DNA from: Pagrus major | Lineage: Eukaryota > Chordata > Actinopteri > Spariformes > Sparidae | Direction of reading: 5' to 3' | Assembly (NCBI RefSeq): GCF_040436345.1 | Contig: NC_133237.1 | Span: forward strand, 23,441,749-23,505,748 | DNA: 64,000 nucleotides | Part shown: piece after piece, positions 37,526 through 49,267 of the stretch | How positions within the stretch are numbered: the stretch's first letter is position 1 | Layout: each line of letters starts with the position of its first letter | Made by a program: the position numbers and the translations under genes | Notes under the pieces: generated by a model | Databases searched by the model: none | What the model was told of the DNA's origin: nothing | Seen by the model: only the letters and a program-made list of their open reading frames with translations

Positions 37526-39293
37526 TCACAAACTATATATATGTTATTGTTTTTGTGGAGTATTTCATCATATATCTCCAGTATTCTTTAAGTATTTGAT
37601 GTAAATCGAGGTTAAATAAGGGTTGTTAATTAGAATGTGACAGGGCTTCGATTATATTTGCTAATAAAGTAGGCTAAATTAGCCAGCAGATAGCAGCTAT
37701 TCAGAAGCTAATAGGCATCTTAACAAACGAGTAAACACAAAATCTTAAACAATAGGCTACATTGTTTATGAAAATGCTCATTGACACATCTAAATAATAA
37801 TAATAATAACGATGGCAATAATGTTAATAATCATAATAAATATATGTACGCCTACACTGCACCAGCATGGATGTACAATACTTACAATGAGTTTCTTAAT
37901 TTTGAAAGTATATTTATATTATTATAGGTGACTTACCAGACAACATTATTTTTGAAAAGAGCTGAAAGTCGTGCATGTATGTGTTTTTTTTCTGACACTT
38001 GGGAATGGGACAGTGTGAGAGTTGGACTGAGGCCTGGGGGGTGGTTTCATATATCTTTCTAAATGCTTTGCCACAAGAAGAAAACGCCTTTAACTCTAAG
38101 CTGTACTACTCACGTTACATTACCCTTATTGAGAGGTAATCACAAAAATGTGATAATGAAGTCCTTTATGGAGGTAAATAGATGTTTTTCCTTTAACCAA
38201 CAGCTCTTTCTATTATAACACATTGCAGTGGTTAATAGTAAAGTTATAATTAAGGTGCAGCAGTCGGTGGAAATACAGTACAGACTTCTAGAAGTTTCCT
38301 GCCTTTACTGGCCACACATTAAAACTTTCACTCAAACTTGATTAACATTAGAAAGTATATGTTATTTTCAAGAGCCTCGCCTATGCTCAGCATGATGCTT
38401 TGAATGATGCACTTACTTAAAACACATTTGAGTAACCAGCTTTATAATAACTGTAATTATTAAAAGTGTTCTCTGTGTCGCCTGACTTAACATCAAAACA
38501 TTCCTATCCATTGTTCAGTTGGGTGTGACCAGACCTTTTTCTCATGTTTTAATGCAAGTTCTTGAAATTTGACCAAACTCAAGGGATTCAGTGGTCTGCA
38601 GGTACAAAGCAGGTATTATGTGGTCTGTGCCAACAAAAGAGACAATGTAAATAATTCTCTTGTGACATTAATTCACATCGCAAGAGAATATTTATCATAT
38701 ATATGTTATATTCAAGGTGGTCATGTTATATACGTATAAGCAAGATATGTCAACATGTAACAATTTATTGTTAGTCCATCATTTCTCTCAAGCCTCTTTG
38801 TTTCTGTCACACTGTGTACCAGAGCCAAGGTGGTCATTTAGGACATTCAATACCGTGTAGGTAAATAATATCACATGTGAACTGGGCGTTTCATTCATGC
38901 TGTGAAAGTACACACGTGAGCTACCGCCTTACATGATGTTCTGTCACAATTTGTACCACTTTGTACCCAGATGGTTCTCTTAAATATGCTGTTTATTGAT
39001 TATTTCTATTTTAAAATGTGTGAATCCAACTTGATGAGATGAAGATGTGTGAATCCTACTTCTTATATTGATCAAGATAAAGACATTATATATAAAAACA
39101 GTTTTTAACGTGAACTGTGTTCAGGAAAATATCACAAAGATTCAGGACATTTGTCAATAAAAAGAATTCTGTTTTATATTTTTCCATTGTGACATTAGAG
39201 ATCAGTTTTTAAGAATGACTAGAACCTACATCATACTGCAGTTTCTTACCTATGTGCCTCTTCATGCAGTCATTATGCACACATTCATCCCCA

Positions 39294-39457
39294 GGCACAG
39301 GAACACAGAGCATCATTGGTAGTTTTAAGCTTTGGGCACAGAAACACAGAGCATCATTGGTAGTTTTAAGCTTTGGGCACAGAAACACAGAGCATCATTG
39401 GTAGTTTTAAGCTTTGGGCACAGAAACACAGAGCATCATTGGTAGTTTTAAGCTTTG
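39294..39457 (+). repeat. 41-bp minisatellite, four head-to-tail copies
   Basis: Four adjoining units of exactly 41 bp, each starting GGCACAGAAACACAGAG and ending TTTTAAGCTTTG. The first has one substitution and the others are identical. There are no spacers, so it is not a CRISPR-type array. It ends about 300 bp upstream of the hebp2-like TATA box. Confidence 0.95.
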
Positions 39458-39750
39458 TATAATGTTGTCAAGAGTCAGTAAAAAGATATGAACATCTCTC
39501 TCTTAACCAATAAGCATAAATGTAATATTTTTAAATTTTATTTCACAAAGCTCTTCTACATCACACAGATATAATCATGTTTTGTAACCAATCATAACAC
39601 ATTTGGTCAAACGTGTCTCTTTGTTTGTGTCAGAATTGTTCCCACTTTCTTGTTTCTGCTTTGGGTTCCCATTGGTCAGAACACTGCATTGTCTGGTTTG
39701 TGTTACGAATTCAGGGAGTGGCCAGTTTGCCTTTCATAACCAGAGTTGGA

Positions 39751-39757
39751 ATAAATA
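39751..39757 (+). promoter_or_regulatory. TATA-like box of the hebp2-like gene
   Basis: ATAAATA lies about 65 bases before the presumed start codon, which predicts a transcription start near 39780. CCAAT-type sequences occur upstream (CCAAT at about 39589 and ATTGG near 39671). Confidence 0.45.
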
Positions 39758-39817
39758 GTTCCTGTGGACTAGACTGCGGAGATACAATTTTCGGATGCAG
39801 AGGAACCAACTGCTGCC

Positions 39818-41951
39818 ATGATGTAAGTACAATTCCACTGTCCAGATTGTCTCAGATGAAATTATTGAATCATAGAAATGTCTTGGTGTATAAATGAAAC
39901 TTAAACTGTCTTCTTTTCACTGGATGAACATAAAAATGTCTTCAGTCTTTGTGCTGAGTGAAAATACTCTGTATTTGTGTTTTAGGATGTATCTTTCAGG
40001 GTTTGTTGGCTTTCTGCTGGTGCTGACAGCTGAGGCCAGAGTTGGGTAAGAAAACTGAATTTAACCTCATTTTTAGTAGATTGCTGCATCTATCTGCATT
40101 TATTTTCTTATCCAATAAAGTTTGAACATCAAAGTGTAAGTTATTAGAAAACTGGAGGCACTGTTACTTCCACAAGTCAAATTTCAAAATTACCAATCAG
40201 CTCATAGATTGATAGATAAATAAGTAATTGAGGATAGTAATCACATTTTCACTCAGATCTTGTTAAAGATGACGTTAATGTCGGCATCTGTTGCTTTTTG
40301 TTAATACTTTTTGTTCTAATTACACAGAAACTCCTCTGAGTTATCGTTCTGCACTGAAACAGAAGAATGTCTGCTGTTCAACAAGATTTGTGACACTGAC
40401 CAATATGAGGTGAGAGAAACCTTCTCACATTTCAGAGCTAAGAAACTTTCATAAAGCTCACTCCCATGTGTTTGTTCTTGTCCTTCAGGTCCGTCACTAT
40501 GGATCTGCAAAATGGGTCACAACTGAGGAGACACACTACATCATGGAGTTTGCTTCAATGAGAGCTTTCAGACGACTGTTTAAATACATCACTGGTGACA
40601 ACGAGGATGGTGTGTTTGCGTGTGTATCCACTCGTTCATTCTTGTGTTAATCTTTTATTGAAACAGGTCGTTTCATTGAGATCAAGAGGTTCTTGAAGAG
40701 GTTCTTCTGTGCAGAATAAACATATACAGTATAAGCACCGACAAACACAGAACATCAAAACAGCACACAATGCACATACACAATACAGTGTTTCGGCATT
40801 ACAAAAATGTGAACCAGAAATGAGAGGTTTTACTTGGAAATAGTTTTGTTGCTCTATCTGTTTGTTAGGAACATATTATTTAAAGCCAGTTTGTCTGGCC
40901 TCTGTTTGACCATGTGGTAGACCTAAACTTAAAATGTCTTTTGACTCAACATTGTAATTACTGTGTTTAGTTGTGATCAGAGTGCAAAGATGGTTTGGCG
41001 GTTTTATTGGACATTCAGGTCAGAACATTTTTTATGTATTTTCTTTTTTGTGACATCTAAAAACACATTATTTTCTTAATGTTTACCTTCAGCAAAGAAA
41101 ATTGAAATGACAGCTCCTGTTCTTATGAAAATGCCGGATGACAAGAGATTTTGGCAAACGGGTGTCTACAAAATGGGTTTCTTGCTGCCATCTGAACATC
41201 AGAAGGATCCCCCCAAACCCACTGATAATAAGGTAAGTTTCTTTGACGTAGCATGGCCAAAACAGAAACATATCAAACTTCCTTAAGTCCTTACTGCCAT
41301 GATCTTGTTTGAATTCATTCTACCTACAGCGCTGGCAGATAATGAATCTTTGCTGACTTGCAGGTGACCATCCTTACGTTGCCCCCTATGAAGGTGTATG
41401 TAAAGAGCTATGGAGGATGGATGACGTCAATTTCTGACCAAAACAACGCCAACAGTCTGTCCTCAGCCCTGGACTTAGTTGGTGCAAAGTACAACAAGAA
41501 CTTCCACTATGCTGCTGGATACAACAGGTAAACAAATCAGCATCATTTTCTCTGTGATAATCAGACATAAACAACTCAATGTCTAGAATAAATGTTGGCA
41601 ATGTACATCTCTGCAAACCATGGATATGTTACAACTTTAAATTTTTTTTTTTATTACCTGGTTCTGTGGCCACAAACGCAGCTGGTTTCAGGCTGACAAA
41701 TAATGAAAATGCCTTCTCAAACATTCTCTGGCTTGGCACCAGCACCATCCCTTCCACCTCCTGACATGGAAGTCAGCACATATAACTGTAATGTGAACTT
41801 GATATTGACACATATTGTACAAATGTTGATACAGGACTGTATGTGTGACACGTACACATTTGAAGTATCTGTGGTTTGCAGAAACATAAAATGCTGACAC
41901 TTTATCCTGCAGCTGAGCTGAAAGAAAAACACCAAAGAAAGCCAAAAACAG

Positions 41952-42045
<94 letters not shown>

Positions 42046-42166
42046 TGCTCCTTGCAGTCCAATGACATGGTTTTACAGGCACAATGAGGTGTGGTATGTC
42101 GTTGAGGACGAGCCGGAGTGTTCCAGCAGCAGCGAGGAGGATATGGACTTGTCTCCTTTCGCTTAA
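39818..42166 (+). CDS. hebp2: SOUL-family heme-binding protein 2-like, with signal peptide (226 aa)
   Basis: SOUL-domain proteins bind heme or related tetrapyrroles. Exons: 39818-39822, 39986-40045, 40328-40409, 40489-40609, 41093-41232, 41364-41527, 42058-42166; joined length 681 nt. The N-terminus has a hydrophobic stretch (FVGFLLVLTA) that looks like a signal peptide, so this version is probably secreted, unlike cytosolic mammalian HEBP1 and HEBP2. Family hallmarks are YEVRHYGSAKWV, IEMTAPVLMK and AGYNSP...NEVWYV. Cysteines cluster in the N-terminal part, and the tail is acidic and serine-rich (SSSSEEDMD). For the last exon I chose the acceptor at 42056-42057 because it restores the conserved YNSP...RHNEVW; a second in-frame acceptor 21 bases downstream would drop seven residues. 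The start is the first of three consecutive ATG codons formed across intron 1. The exact paralog is uncertain. Confidence 0.82.
41956..42041 (+). repeat. (TG)n microsatellite next to a splice acceptor
   Basis: About 43 TG units in the last intron of the hebp2-like gene. The tract ends about 16 bases before the acceptor of the last exon and takes the place of a normal polypyrimidine tract. Confidence 0.95.
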
Positions 42167-42390
42167 ATATTGTGAGCTCTGAACGACGACAGCTTACAGC
42201 AGACTTCGTATATGGAGAGATGCTGTGGCTGCCGATGCTTCAAGACGCTATGTGCCATAATAACCTGCCAGTGAGAGCACATGTTTTTAAAATGTAATGA
42301 ATTTTATACACAAAGCACTGCTGGTGACAATGATTTTACACTAGCTTGATGATTTTTTTTCTGTTGTATTCAATAAAGTTAGCCTTTTGC
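42167..42390 (+). terminator. hebp2-like 3' UTR and polyadenylation signal
   Basis: Short 3' UTR with AATAAA at 42372-42377, about 205 bases after the stop codon. Confidence 0.65.
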
Positions 42391-44536
42391 ATTAATTTCT
42401 TCAGTTTTTTTTCTGAACCAATCAAAGGCCTCTTCTTTGGACCTATCCTAAAATGTGTCTAAAGCAGCTGGTTCAACAATAAATTGTGGCGGGACTGGCT
42501 GTAAATTGCTTACAGGCCAGCCCAACCTACATAAAAATATAAACAAAAAACATGTAAAACTGGGGGAATGCCCGATGTCAGCTACTAGGACAATAAACAA
42601 TAAACAAATGCCTCTTCCCACTATAATAAATAAATGTGCTCCTACAAGCCCCAGGGAAATAAAATGGTAAACTGAAGGTGTAAAGGGGCTTGGGATTTAA
42701 GGGATTCCCAAATAAACAAAGTTCCCTCAAGAAAGATGTGGGCAGCCAAGAAAACAAAATGTGTGAGTTTCTGGCTGACAATCTGAGGGGGAATGAGGTT
42801 GTCAGTAATTCAGGGAGAGATTCAGACTGGGTCAGGGGCAGATTCACTATGAGGGTGAGAGCCCCTGGTGTGCTATTTCCCACCTGTTTTAAGCCTTTCA
42901 AACAGGGTGTCATCACACCCTGATTGGCTGGGAGGGAAATGCCCCAAGCTGCCTCCACTCCTCAAATCAGGAGTCTCAGCCACCTGTGCACAGGTGATCT
43001 GAATCACCTGCAATCAGCTATGAGGAAAATCAGCCCAAACAAAGAAAAATAGCAAGTCAAACAATTGGACTGCTACAAGATGAAGCCTGCAGAAGACAAT
43101 TCAGGCTAAATCCAGTTTAAAACAGTGGTTTTCTACCACCAGGTGGCACTACAAAGCTCAAGAACACCATTACTTCATGGATTACACACACCATTTACAA
43201 GCTAATGTGCAGGTGTCATAACCATCCACCCTTGAACTGGCCTATTCCTTGACGTCACCGTGAGCTTCATCAAAGCAGCCTGCACCATTTGGGGCGGTCA
43301 GGTTGCACCATATCATCTCAAGTAATGGCTGGGAATGTGGAGCGACACAATCCATCTCTGATTTCACTATTATTATTGTTTTCTCTTTGTGTGATGAAGG
43401 CATCAAATTCATAATGAGTGTTTTTTTTTTTTTTTACAAAAAACAATCAAGTGTATCAGTTTGAACATTAAATAGCTTAATAGCTCAGCATATTTGTACT
43501 GCATTCAATTAAATACAGGTTGAAAAGGATTTGCAAACTGTATCGTCTGTTTTTTATTTACATTTCACACAGTGTCCCAGTGCTGGAAGTTGTAAGATTT
43601 GACATAAATACACATTATCAGTTTATGAAATACAATGCTTTCCTAAAGATTAAACCAGTGACTGCTTAAACCTTTTGGCCCTTGACCCCCTCACTAAACA
43701 TCCCCTCATATTTCAGATGTCTCAGATGGTTTAATCTAAATCAATCTTCAAGGATATTTTCCCTATTACTCATCTCACAATGCCTCAGATTTAACGTGTG
43801 AACCCCTCAGTTGGAGCCACTACATTTCCTAACTGTATATAAAATTAGCTCCACTTCAACTAGCTACAACAATGAAATGATATTTACCCTCAGTATCAAC
43901 AATCTAATAATGTCATATATAATAACATCACATAGGCCAGTTTTTTTACTTTGATATTTTAAATATATTTTGCTGATCATACTTCTGTACTTTAATTTAA
44001 GAAAGATTTTAAATTAAGTACTCTTCCTTGTACTGGAGTATTTGTATATTATTGTGCTGGTGCGTTACCTCCACAACTGCATGAATTAATAATAATATGA
44101 TAATGATAATACTCAGATTTCATGTCAAACTCAAGGAATTAACATGAAATGTGAGTGTATGTAGTTTTGACTGTGACTATCTGCACTCTTCAGTGGACCC
44201 TTATCTTATCAGCTGAGTACCAAGATGGCTCCATGATACTGTAGTGATTTCACTACAGTAACTCTCGAGCAGGTGGATATCTGACTGTCTCTCATGGACA
44301 GTCTGGTGTTCTTGCTGACTGACTGGGTAGGAGTGCCAGTCAGGAGAGGTTTTATGACACTCACTACAGATCGAAGTCCACCTGTGGGCCTCGAACAACC
44401 ATCAGTCCACCGGGGCTGTTGGGCCTTCCTGCCGGCCTTTCTGTGACTCTCCTGCTGCGTCTGTCTGGTCTCCTGATCTTTGCAACAATGAAGATCCCGC
44501 TGGACTGAATGTGAAGCTCACATCCCATCAGCCAGA
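42391..44536. other. Intergenic region between hebp2-like and nr5a5, with repeat remnants
   Basis: No gene is seen. 42440-43350 is richer in GC and purine-biased sequence than its surroundings and reads like an old mobile-element relic, but I cannot assign it. 43490-43596 is a dispersed-repeat end. The part just before 44537 is the nr5a5 leader, including a short upstream ORF at 44488-44508. Confidence 0.5.
43490..43596. mobile_element. Fragment of a dispersed fish repeat
   Basis: The string around CATTCAATTAAATACAGGTT, then GAAAAGGATTTGCAAA and TTTTTATTTACATTTCACAC, resembles the end of a repeat widely seen in fish genomes. Only this end is present. The class is not resolved. Confidence 0.45.
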
Positions 44537-47500
44537 ATGGACTTACCCGGTTATCACACACAGCAGCCTCTTGTCCACCATCCTGGAAACTTCCCAGAGG
44601 ATCTGTTGAATTTGGAAGGATCATCAACATGTGAGTACAAGATAGATAGAAATAAACCTTAAAGATAAATAGTGCAACTTCAGTCAGGTTTCAGAAAATA
44701 CTGTTTGAATTTTCACAACGTTTTAAGGGTAACAATGTTTGAGTGACCCTATTTTGAAAGTCAGAGTATTACAGTGTCTGAATATGTTTATCAGACATGA
44801 CACTGAACACATCCATGTGGAAAACCACATTCAGGCTACAGACGTAAAAGGCATAAAAGTGGTTCACTGTTGTGGATTTTTCATTTGGGAGACTGGTTCA
44901 TGTGGAAGTCATAACCAGTGATATCTGAGAATTATGTAAGGCTCATATCTGTGATCATAGTCAAGCAAATCAAGCTGAGTGATAAGGTACTGTCTGTAGA
45001 GGAGGGATGGTCCTGTGCTGCTCGCTATTCTCTCAACAGCTGAGCAATAAACCTCATTACATGACACACTTACATGTCAGCAGCGTAGTACTCAACCAGA
45101 GTATTCTGGAGTACTTTGAATCAAAACTGAGAATATTTCTGTTTACAGTCCAGACATATTATCAACTAGAATGGCATTCAGTAGAGCGCATACCTCCGCC
45201 AAAGGACAGCCCCCTTTAATTTAATCAAGCCTACTACAGTATCAAATCAAACACATTTAAATCCACTTGTTTCAGGTTTTTATTTGGATCTGCATCAAAT
45301 TGTACTCACTCATAGATACCAGCCACCTAAATATGCCGGGTTTTTCCGCATCAAGATCCATGTATTATTCCCTGAGAGATTTACAAAAATGTCGAACGAA
45401 TTATCCTTTGATCCGGATCTCCACCAAAAAGGTTAACAGTGCCTTTTCTGGGCTGAGACCCAAGAAAACAACCAACCAACAGATGCACACAAGTGAAGAC
45501 ATAACCTCCTTGGTGGAGGTAATTAAGAATCTTCATTGTGAATGACTTGAGATATTACCTGTACTTATGCCAGACTGGAATATTGTGTTGTCTTATTGTT
45601 TGTATTACTGTCAAGTACACTCATTATTCCCAAGAAAACAAATACAGTATGGTGGAAAGTCCACTCGCCTTTGGCAATTCTGTATTTTACTAAAGAAAAT
45701 AAGAAAAAATGGGAAGAGGAAGAAGGTTGGAGCAGGATTTGCTCTTGTATGTGTTTTCAGTAGCTTGCTACATCATTATAACACTCTCCATTGAAGAGTA
45801 CAAGCACTTGTTATCTCACCTTGTGCCACATTCACCGCCTGAAGCATCAAGTCTCAAATTCCCTCACAAGTTATTGTCATCAAACCAGTGCTTTGAGTAG
45901 ACTCGAGTCCACATTGTCATTATGTACATTTACCATTTAAAGTTAATAGTGGTGTCGTCCTCTAGCTCAGGAGTTAAAGACCGAGCCAGACAGCAGACCA
46001 GAGTCGGAGGAGAGCTGTCCAATCTGTGGAGACAAAGTGTCAGGATACCACTATGGGCTGCTCACTTGTGAAAGCTGCAAGGTAAGGAAGGTTTGGAAAG
46101 TCCATGAAAAAGGATGTATCCTGTATCATAAGTTGCTTTGATGTGATAGTATACACCAAATAGAACAAAGATATATCATATCTGTAACTATAATGATGCA
46201 TATTGTATGTTTATGTTGTCACCCCAGAGTGTCTTGTATCTGCAGAAAAACAGTTTCTCTCTTTCTTTCTCTCTCTCTCTCCATAGGGCTTCTTTAAACG
46301 CTCAGTACAGAATAACAAGCATTACACCTGTGCAGAACAACAGAGCTGCCCCATGAACCTTTCACAGAGGAAACGTTGTCCGTACTGCCGCTTCCAAAAG
46401 TGTTTGGCAGTAGGCATGAAGAAAGAAGGTACAGGAAATCACACCATACAGAAACACACATGGAACCATAAGATTTATCTTAAAAGTCATAAACCAGAGC
46501 TGTAATGACCCAGATTATATATGACCCTGTAATGACCTAGATTATACATGATGCCTTTGTATTGTGAAGCTAATCTGAGCCCTAAAAATGGAGGGGCCAT
46601 GTTATCAGTTTCATGGACTAAAATGTCTGACATGTCATGGTAAAACCTTGATTATATGTTTCATGTTCTGTCAACAGCAGTGAGAGCGGATCGTATGAGA
46701 GGTGGCAGGAATAAATTTGGCCCTCTGTACCGGCGGGACAGGCAGATGAAACAGCAAAAAATGACCCACCAGCCAAACACTGCTCCCTACAGGATTAAGA
46801 TGGAAACTACACAAATACACCGGCCCACAGCTCCAAATGACCTTCACCTCATGAGCAGTCACACAAGTGCCTCATTGTCCTCTGATGCTTTTCATCAGCC
46901 CCACACTTATCCCTCTGGAATTGGACATGCAGGTGCGCCCATGCCTCTGGACTGCACTATGAATGCAGACAGGATTCTCACTCCTCCATCCCTGCCCTAC
47001 CCTGGACTGTACCACCGCACCTTCCCTGGATACTTACAGGACAAAGGAGAAATGCCTTGTAGCTACAGCCCCGTTCCTTCAAACTACCCACTGCACCCAA
47101 CTCCGAACAATTCATTTAATTCACCAAGAAGCACACCAGCATCATCCCCCTGCTCAACACCAAGCTCCTCCACCCCTCTCTCCCAGGCTCCAACCGCAAC
47201 CTCAGAACCCCTGTCATCGGCCACTCTTACACCCAACTTCCTAAGTCAGCTCCTGGAGGGGGAGCAGGATGAGAGCCAGCTGTGTGCAAAGGTCGTCGCC
47301 AGTCTGCAGAAAGAACAGGCCAACCGCGGTAAACATGACCGCCTCAATACATTCAGCATCATGTGCAAAATGGCTGACCAGACTCTGTTTGGCCTTGTGG
47401 AGTGTGCCAGGAACAGTGTGCTTTTCAAGGAGCTTAAGGTAGTGAATCATAAATCATAAAATCATATAAGCCCTGTCACCATAGTGGAAATCTCTAATAA

Positions 47501-48417
47501 GCTTTGCAAGCAGACCATCAGCATTTTATCTTTACTATGTGTTGGGTAATTACTGGAGGTCAAAGGTCACAGCCTTTCATTTTCAACTACATCAGATGCA
47601 TTTGTTATAATTCCCACAGGTGGAGGACCAGATGGTGCTGCTGCAGAGCTGTTGGAGCGAGCTTCTGGTCCTGGATCACCTCTGTAGACAGGTGACCTAT
47701 GGCAAAGAGGGCTGCATATATCTGGTCACTGGACAACAGGTGAAGTTTGAATTTTATGATCACCAAAAATGTCTGTTGTGTATGTATCACAGAAACTTAT
47801 CACCACCTTTTTCTCATCCTGATGCAGATCGAGGTGTCGACCGTCATCTCTCAGGCAGGACAGACACTGAGTGGCCTGGTATCAAGGACCCAGGACCTGG
47901 TGTCCAAACTGAAGACACTCCAGTTGGACAGACACGAGTTTGTCTGTCTCAAATATTTGGTGCTATTCAACCCCGGTGAGCTTTTCCTTTTGAAAGTCTT
48001 AGTTTTGAAGGATCCTTTAAGATGTAGCTTTTTGATAAACTTTGTGATCTTTTAGTTGTTTCATTTCATATTTCTGTCATGCATGGAGCTTCTGTCAGTG
48101 TTGAGCATGTATACATGTATGTATTGTGTGCTGATGATGAACATGCTATTTATCCTCTTTCACCTGTAGATGTGAAGTCAGTGCAGAGCCGCAGGCAGGT
48201 GGAGCAGACTCAAGAGAGGGTGAACAGGGCCCTGATGGAGCACACCCAACAGAGTCATCCAGGACACTCAGACAAGTTTGGCCAGCTGCTGCTCCGGCTG
48301 CCTGAAGTACGCAGCATTAGCTTGCAGGTTGAGGAGTATTTGTACCAACGCCATCTTCAGGGAGATTTGCCCTGCAACTCTTTACTCACTGAGATGCTGC
48401 ACACCAAGCACAGCTGA
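44537..48417 (+). CDS. nr5a5: NR5A-family (FTZ-F1) nuclear receptor, probably Nr5a5 (542 aa)
   Basis: Transcription factor of the SF-1/LRH-1 group, which bind extended half-sites as monomers and control steroid and metabolic genes. Exons: 44537-44630, 45966-46081, 46287-46428, 46678-47438, 47620-47739, 47828-47975, 48170-48417; joined frame 1629 nt. Two zinc fingers start at Cys49, with the P-box CESCKG. The FTZ-F1 box [16 protein letters not shown] follows. The ligand-binding domain runs from about residue 320 and ends with the AF-2 helix LLTEMLH. Candidate SUMO sites are LKTE (35-38) and IKME in the hinge. The ligand domain mixes NR5A1-like and NR5A2-like features and is more divergent than either. 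That, together with linkage to notch3, rdh8 and camsap3, points to the fish-retained nr5a5 (ff1d). nr5a1 or nr5a2 duplicates remain possible. Confidence 0.85.
45189..45523. mobile_element. Non-autonomous element with short inverted ends, in nr5a5 intron 1
   Basis: The left end reads TACCTCCGCCAAAGGA and the right end, on the other strand, reads TTACCTCCACCAAGGAGG, so the ends are imperfect inverted repeats. The interior (ATCCACTTGTTTCAGGTTTT, TTTGGATCTGCATCAAATTG, ATCCATGTATTATTCC) resembles a repeat I remember from other spiny-rayed fish. About 335 bp, no coding capacity. Confidence 0.6.
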
Positions 48418-48800
48418 GAAGAAGCTGCCGTATCACGAGTGGCTACTGTGAATTTCAGTACCTCCATTTTGGCCTTTAAGACCTAATTGTACTATCTTCT
48501 TTTTGTTGCAAATAGTAAACAGGCATGCTACCATGTGAGGGAGAAAATGTCATCCAGGAAACTAAATGAAGGGGAGCATTTACTAAACCTATGTCATGCT
48601 TCACCCAAGTACTCATTATTAACAGTATTACCGCAGCCAAACAGCCCAGTAAATGTTTTTTTTTCCCGTCAGTATTGATTTGAGATCCAAGCACTACCAT
48701 GATGTTTTTTTATCAAACAGAAAGAGATTAACTGTGTAAAAGGAAGAAAGAAAAATGCATCATTGAATAATAAAACTTTTTTTGATATGCCTGTGTGCTC
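48418..48800 (+). terminator. nr5a5: nr5a5 3' UTR and polyadenylation signal
   Basis: 3' UTR of about 370 bases ending with AATAAA at 48769-48774 followed by a T-rich stretch. Confidence 0.65.
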
Positions 48801-49267
48801 AAAACCCATGACTGAATTCACTCAGGTGTGTATCAATACCTCGATAATATATCATTATTGTGATATGAGATTAAATATCACCCTAGATCTTGGTTATCGT
48901 TTGCATAAGTGATTTTAAAGGCAGCGTAACAGCAGAACGATGTAATCTTCTGAACTTACAGACTGTTGTAGTGCTAATATCGATCTACCAAGTACCAACA
49001 TTCATCCCTACAGCACTGCTACAGTATCAATATTGAGGTATTTGATTATGTCGCCAAGTCCTGGCATTTATGAAGCGCTTTCAAAATATCAACATATTCT
49101 GTGTTATAACATTATAACATGTCACTGATTTTGCCCTCACTCATTGCCTAGTGGCACTAACTGATTATCAACTGCATCCATTCAAAATTCTATTAACATA
49201 AACAATACAAATGGAAAATTAAACATGGGAATGAGAAAACATAGATGATGATGATTTAAAAAGGATT
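48801..49267. other. Short gap between convergent nr5a5 and camsap3
   Basis: AT-rich sequence between the two presumed polyadenylation sites. I see no gene or repeat in it. Confidence 0.5.

Larger units (their letters stand above)
35986..38049 (+). repeat. Tandem duplication of a 1.05-kb block
   Basis: Copy 1 (35986-37033) and copy 2 (37034-38049) start with the same GACCACGAGAGAACAATC and end at the same GGTTTCA, with the junction head-to-tail. They differ by scattered substitutions and small indels. The largest length change is an (AAT)n tract, about 16 units at 36748-36797 in copy 1 and about five near 37792-37808 in copy 2. Each copy carries one foldback element. No coding frame is shared. 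Confidence 0.9.
35401..39750. other. Intergenic region between divergent rdh8 and hebp2-like
   Basis: No gene is seen. Main contents are a (TTG)n tract, a tandem duplication of about 1.05 kb (35986-38049), and a four-copy 41-bp minisatellite (39294-39457). 38050-39290 appears to be unique AT-rich DNA. Confidence 0.65.

Noticed and set aside
39294-39457. CRISPR-like array
   Set aside because: The units are head-to-tail with no spacers, in a vertebrate genome. It is a minisatellite.
42079-42166. Using the acceptor at 42077-42078 for the last hebp2-like exon
   Set aside because: It is in frame but removes part of the conserved YNSP...R-NEVW segment, so the acceptor at 42056-42057 is preferred as the main form.
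45961-45970. Second acceptor (CTCAG) for nr5a5 exon 2
   Set aside because: Joining exon 1 to it gives TGA at the junction.
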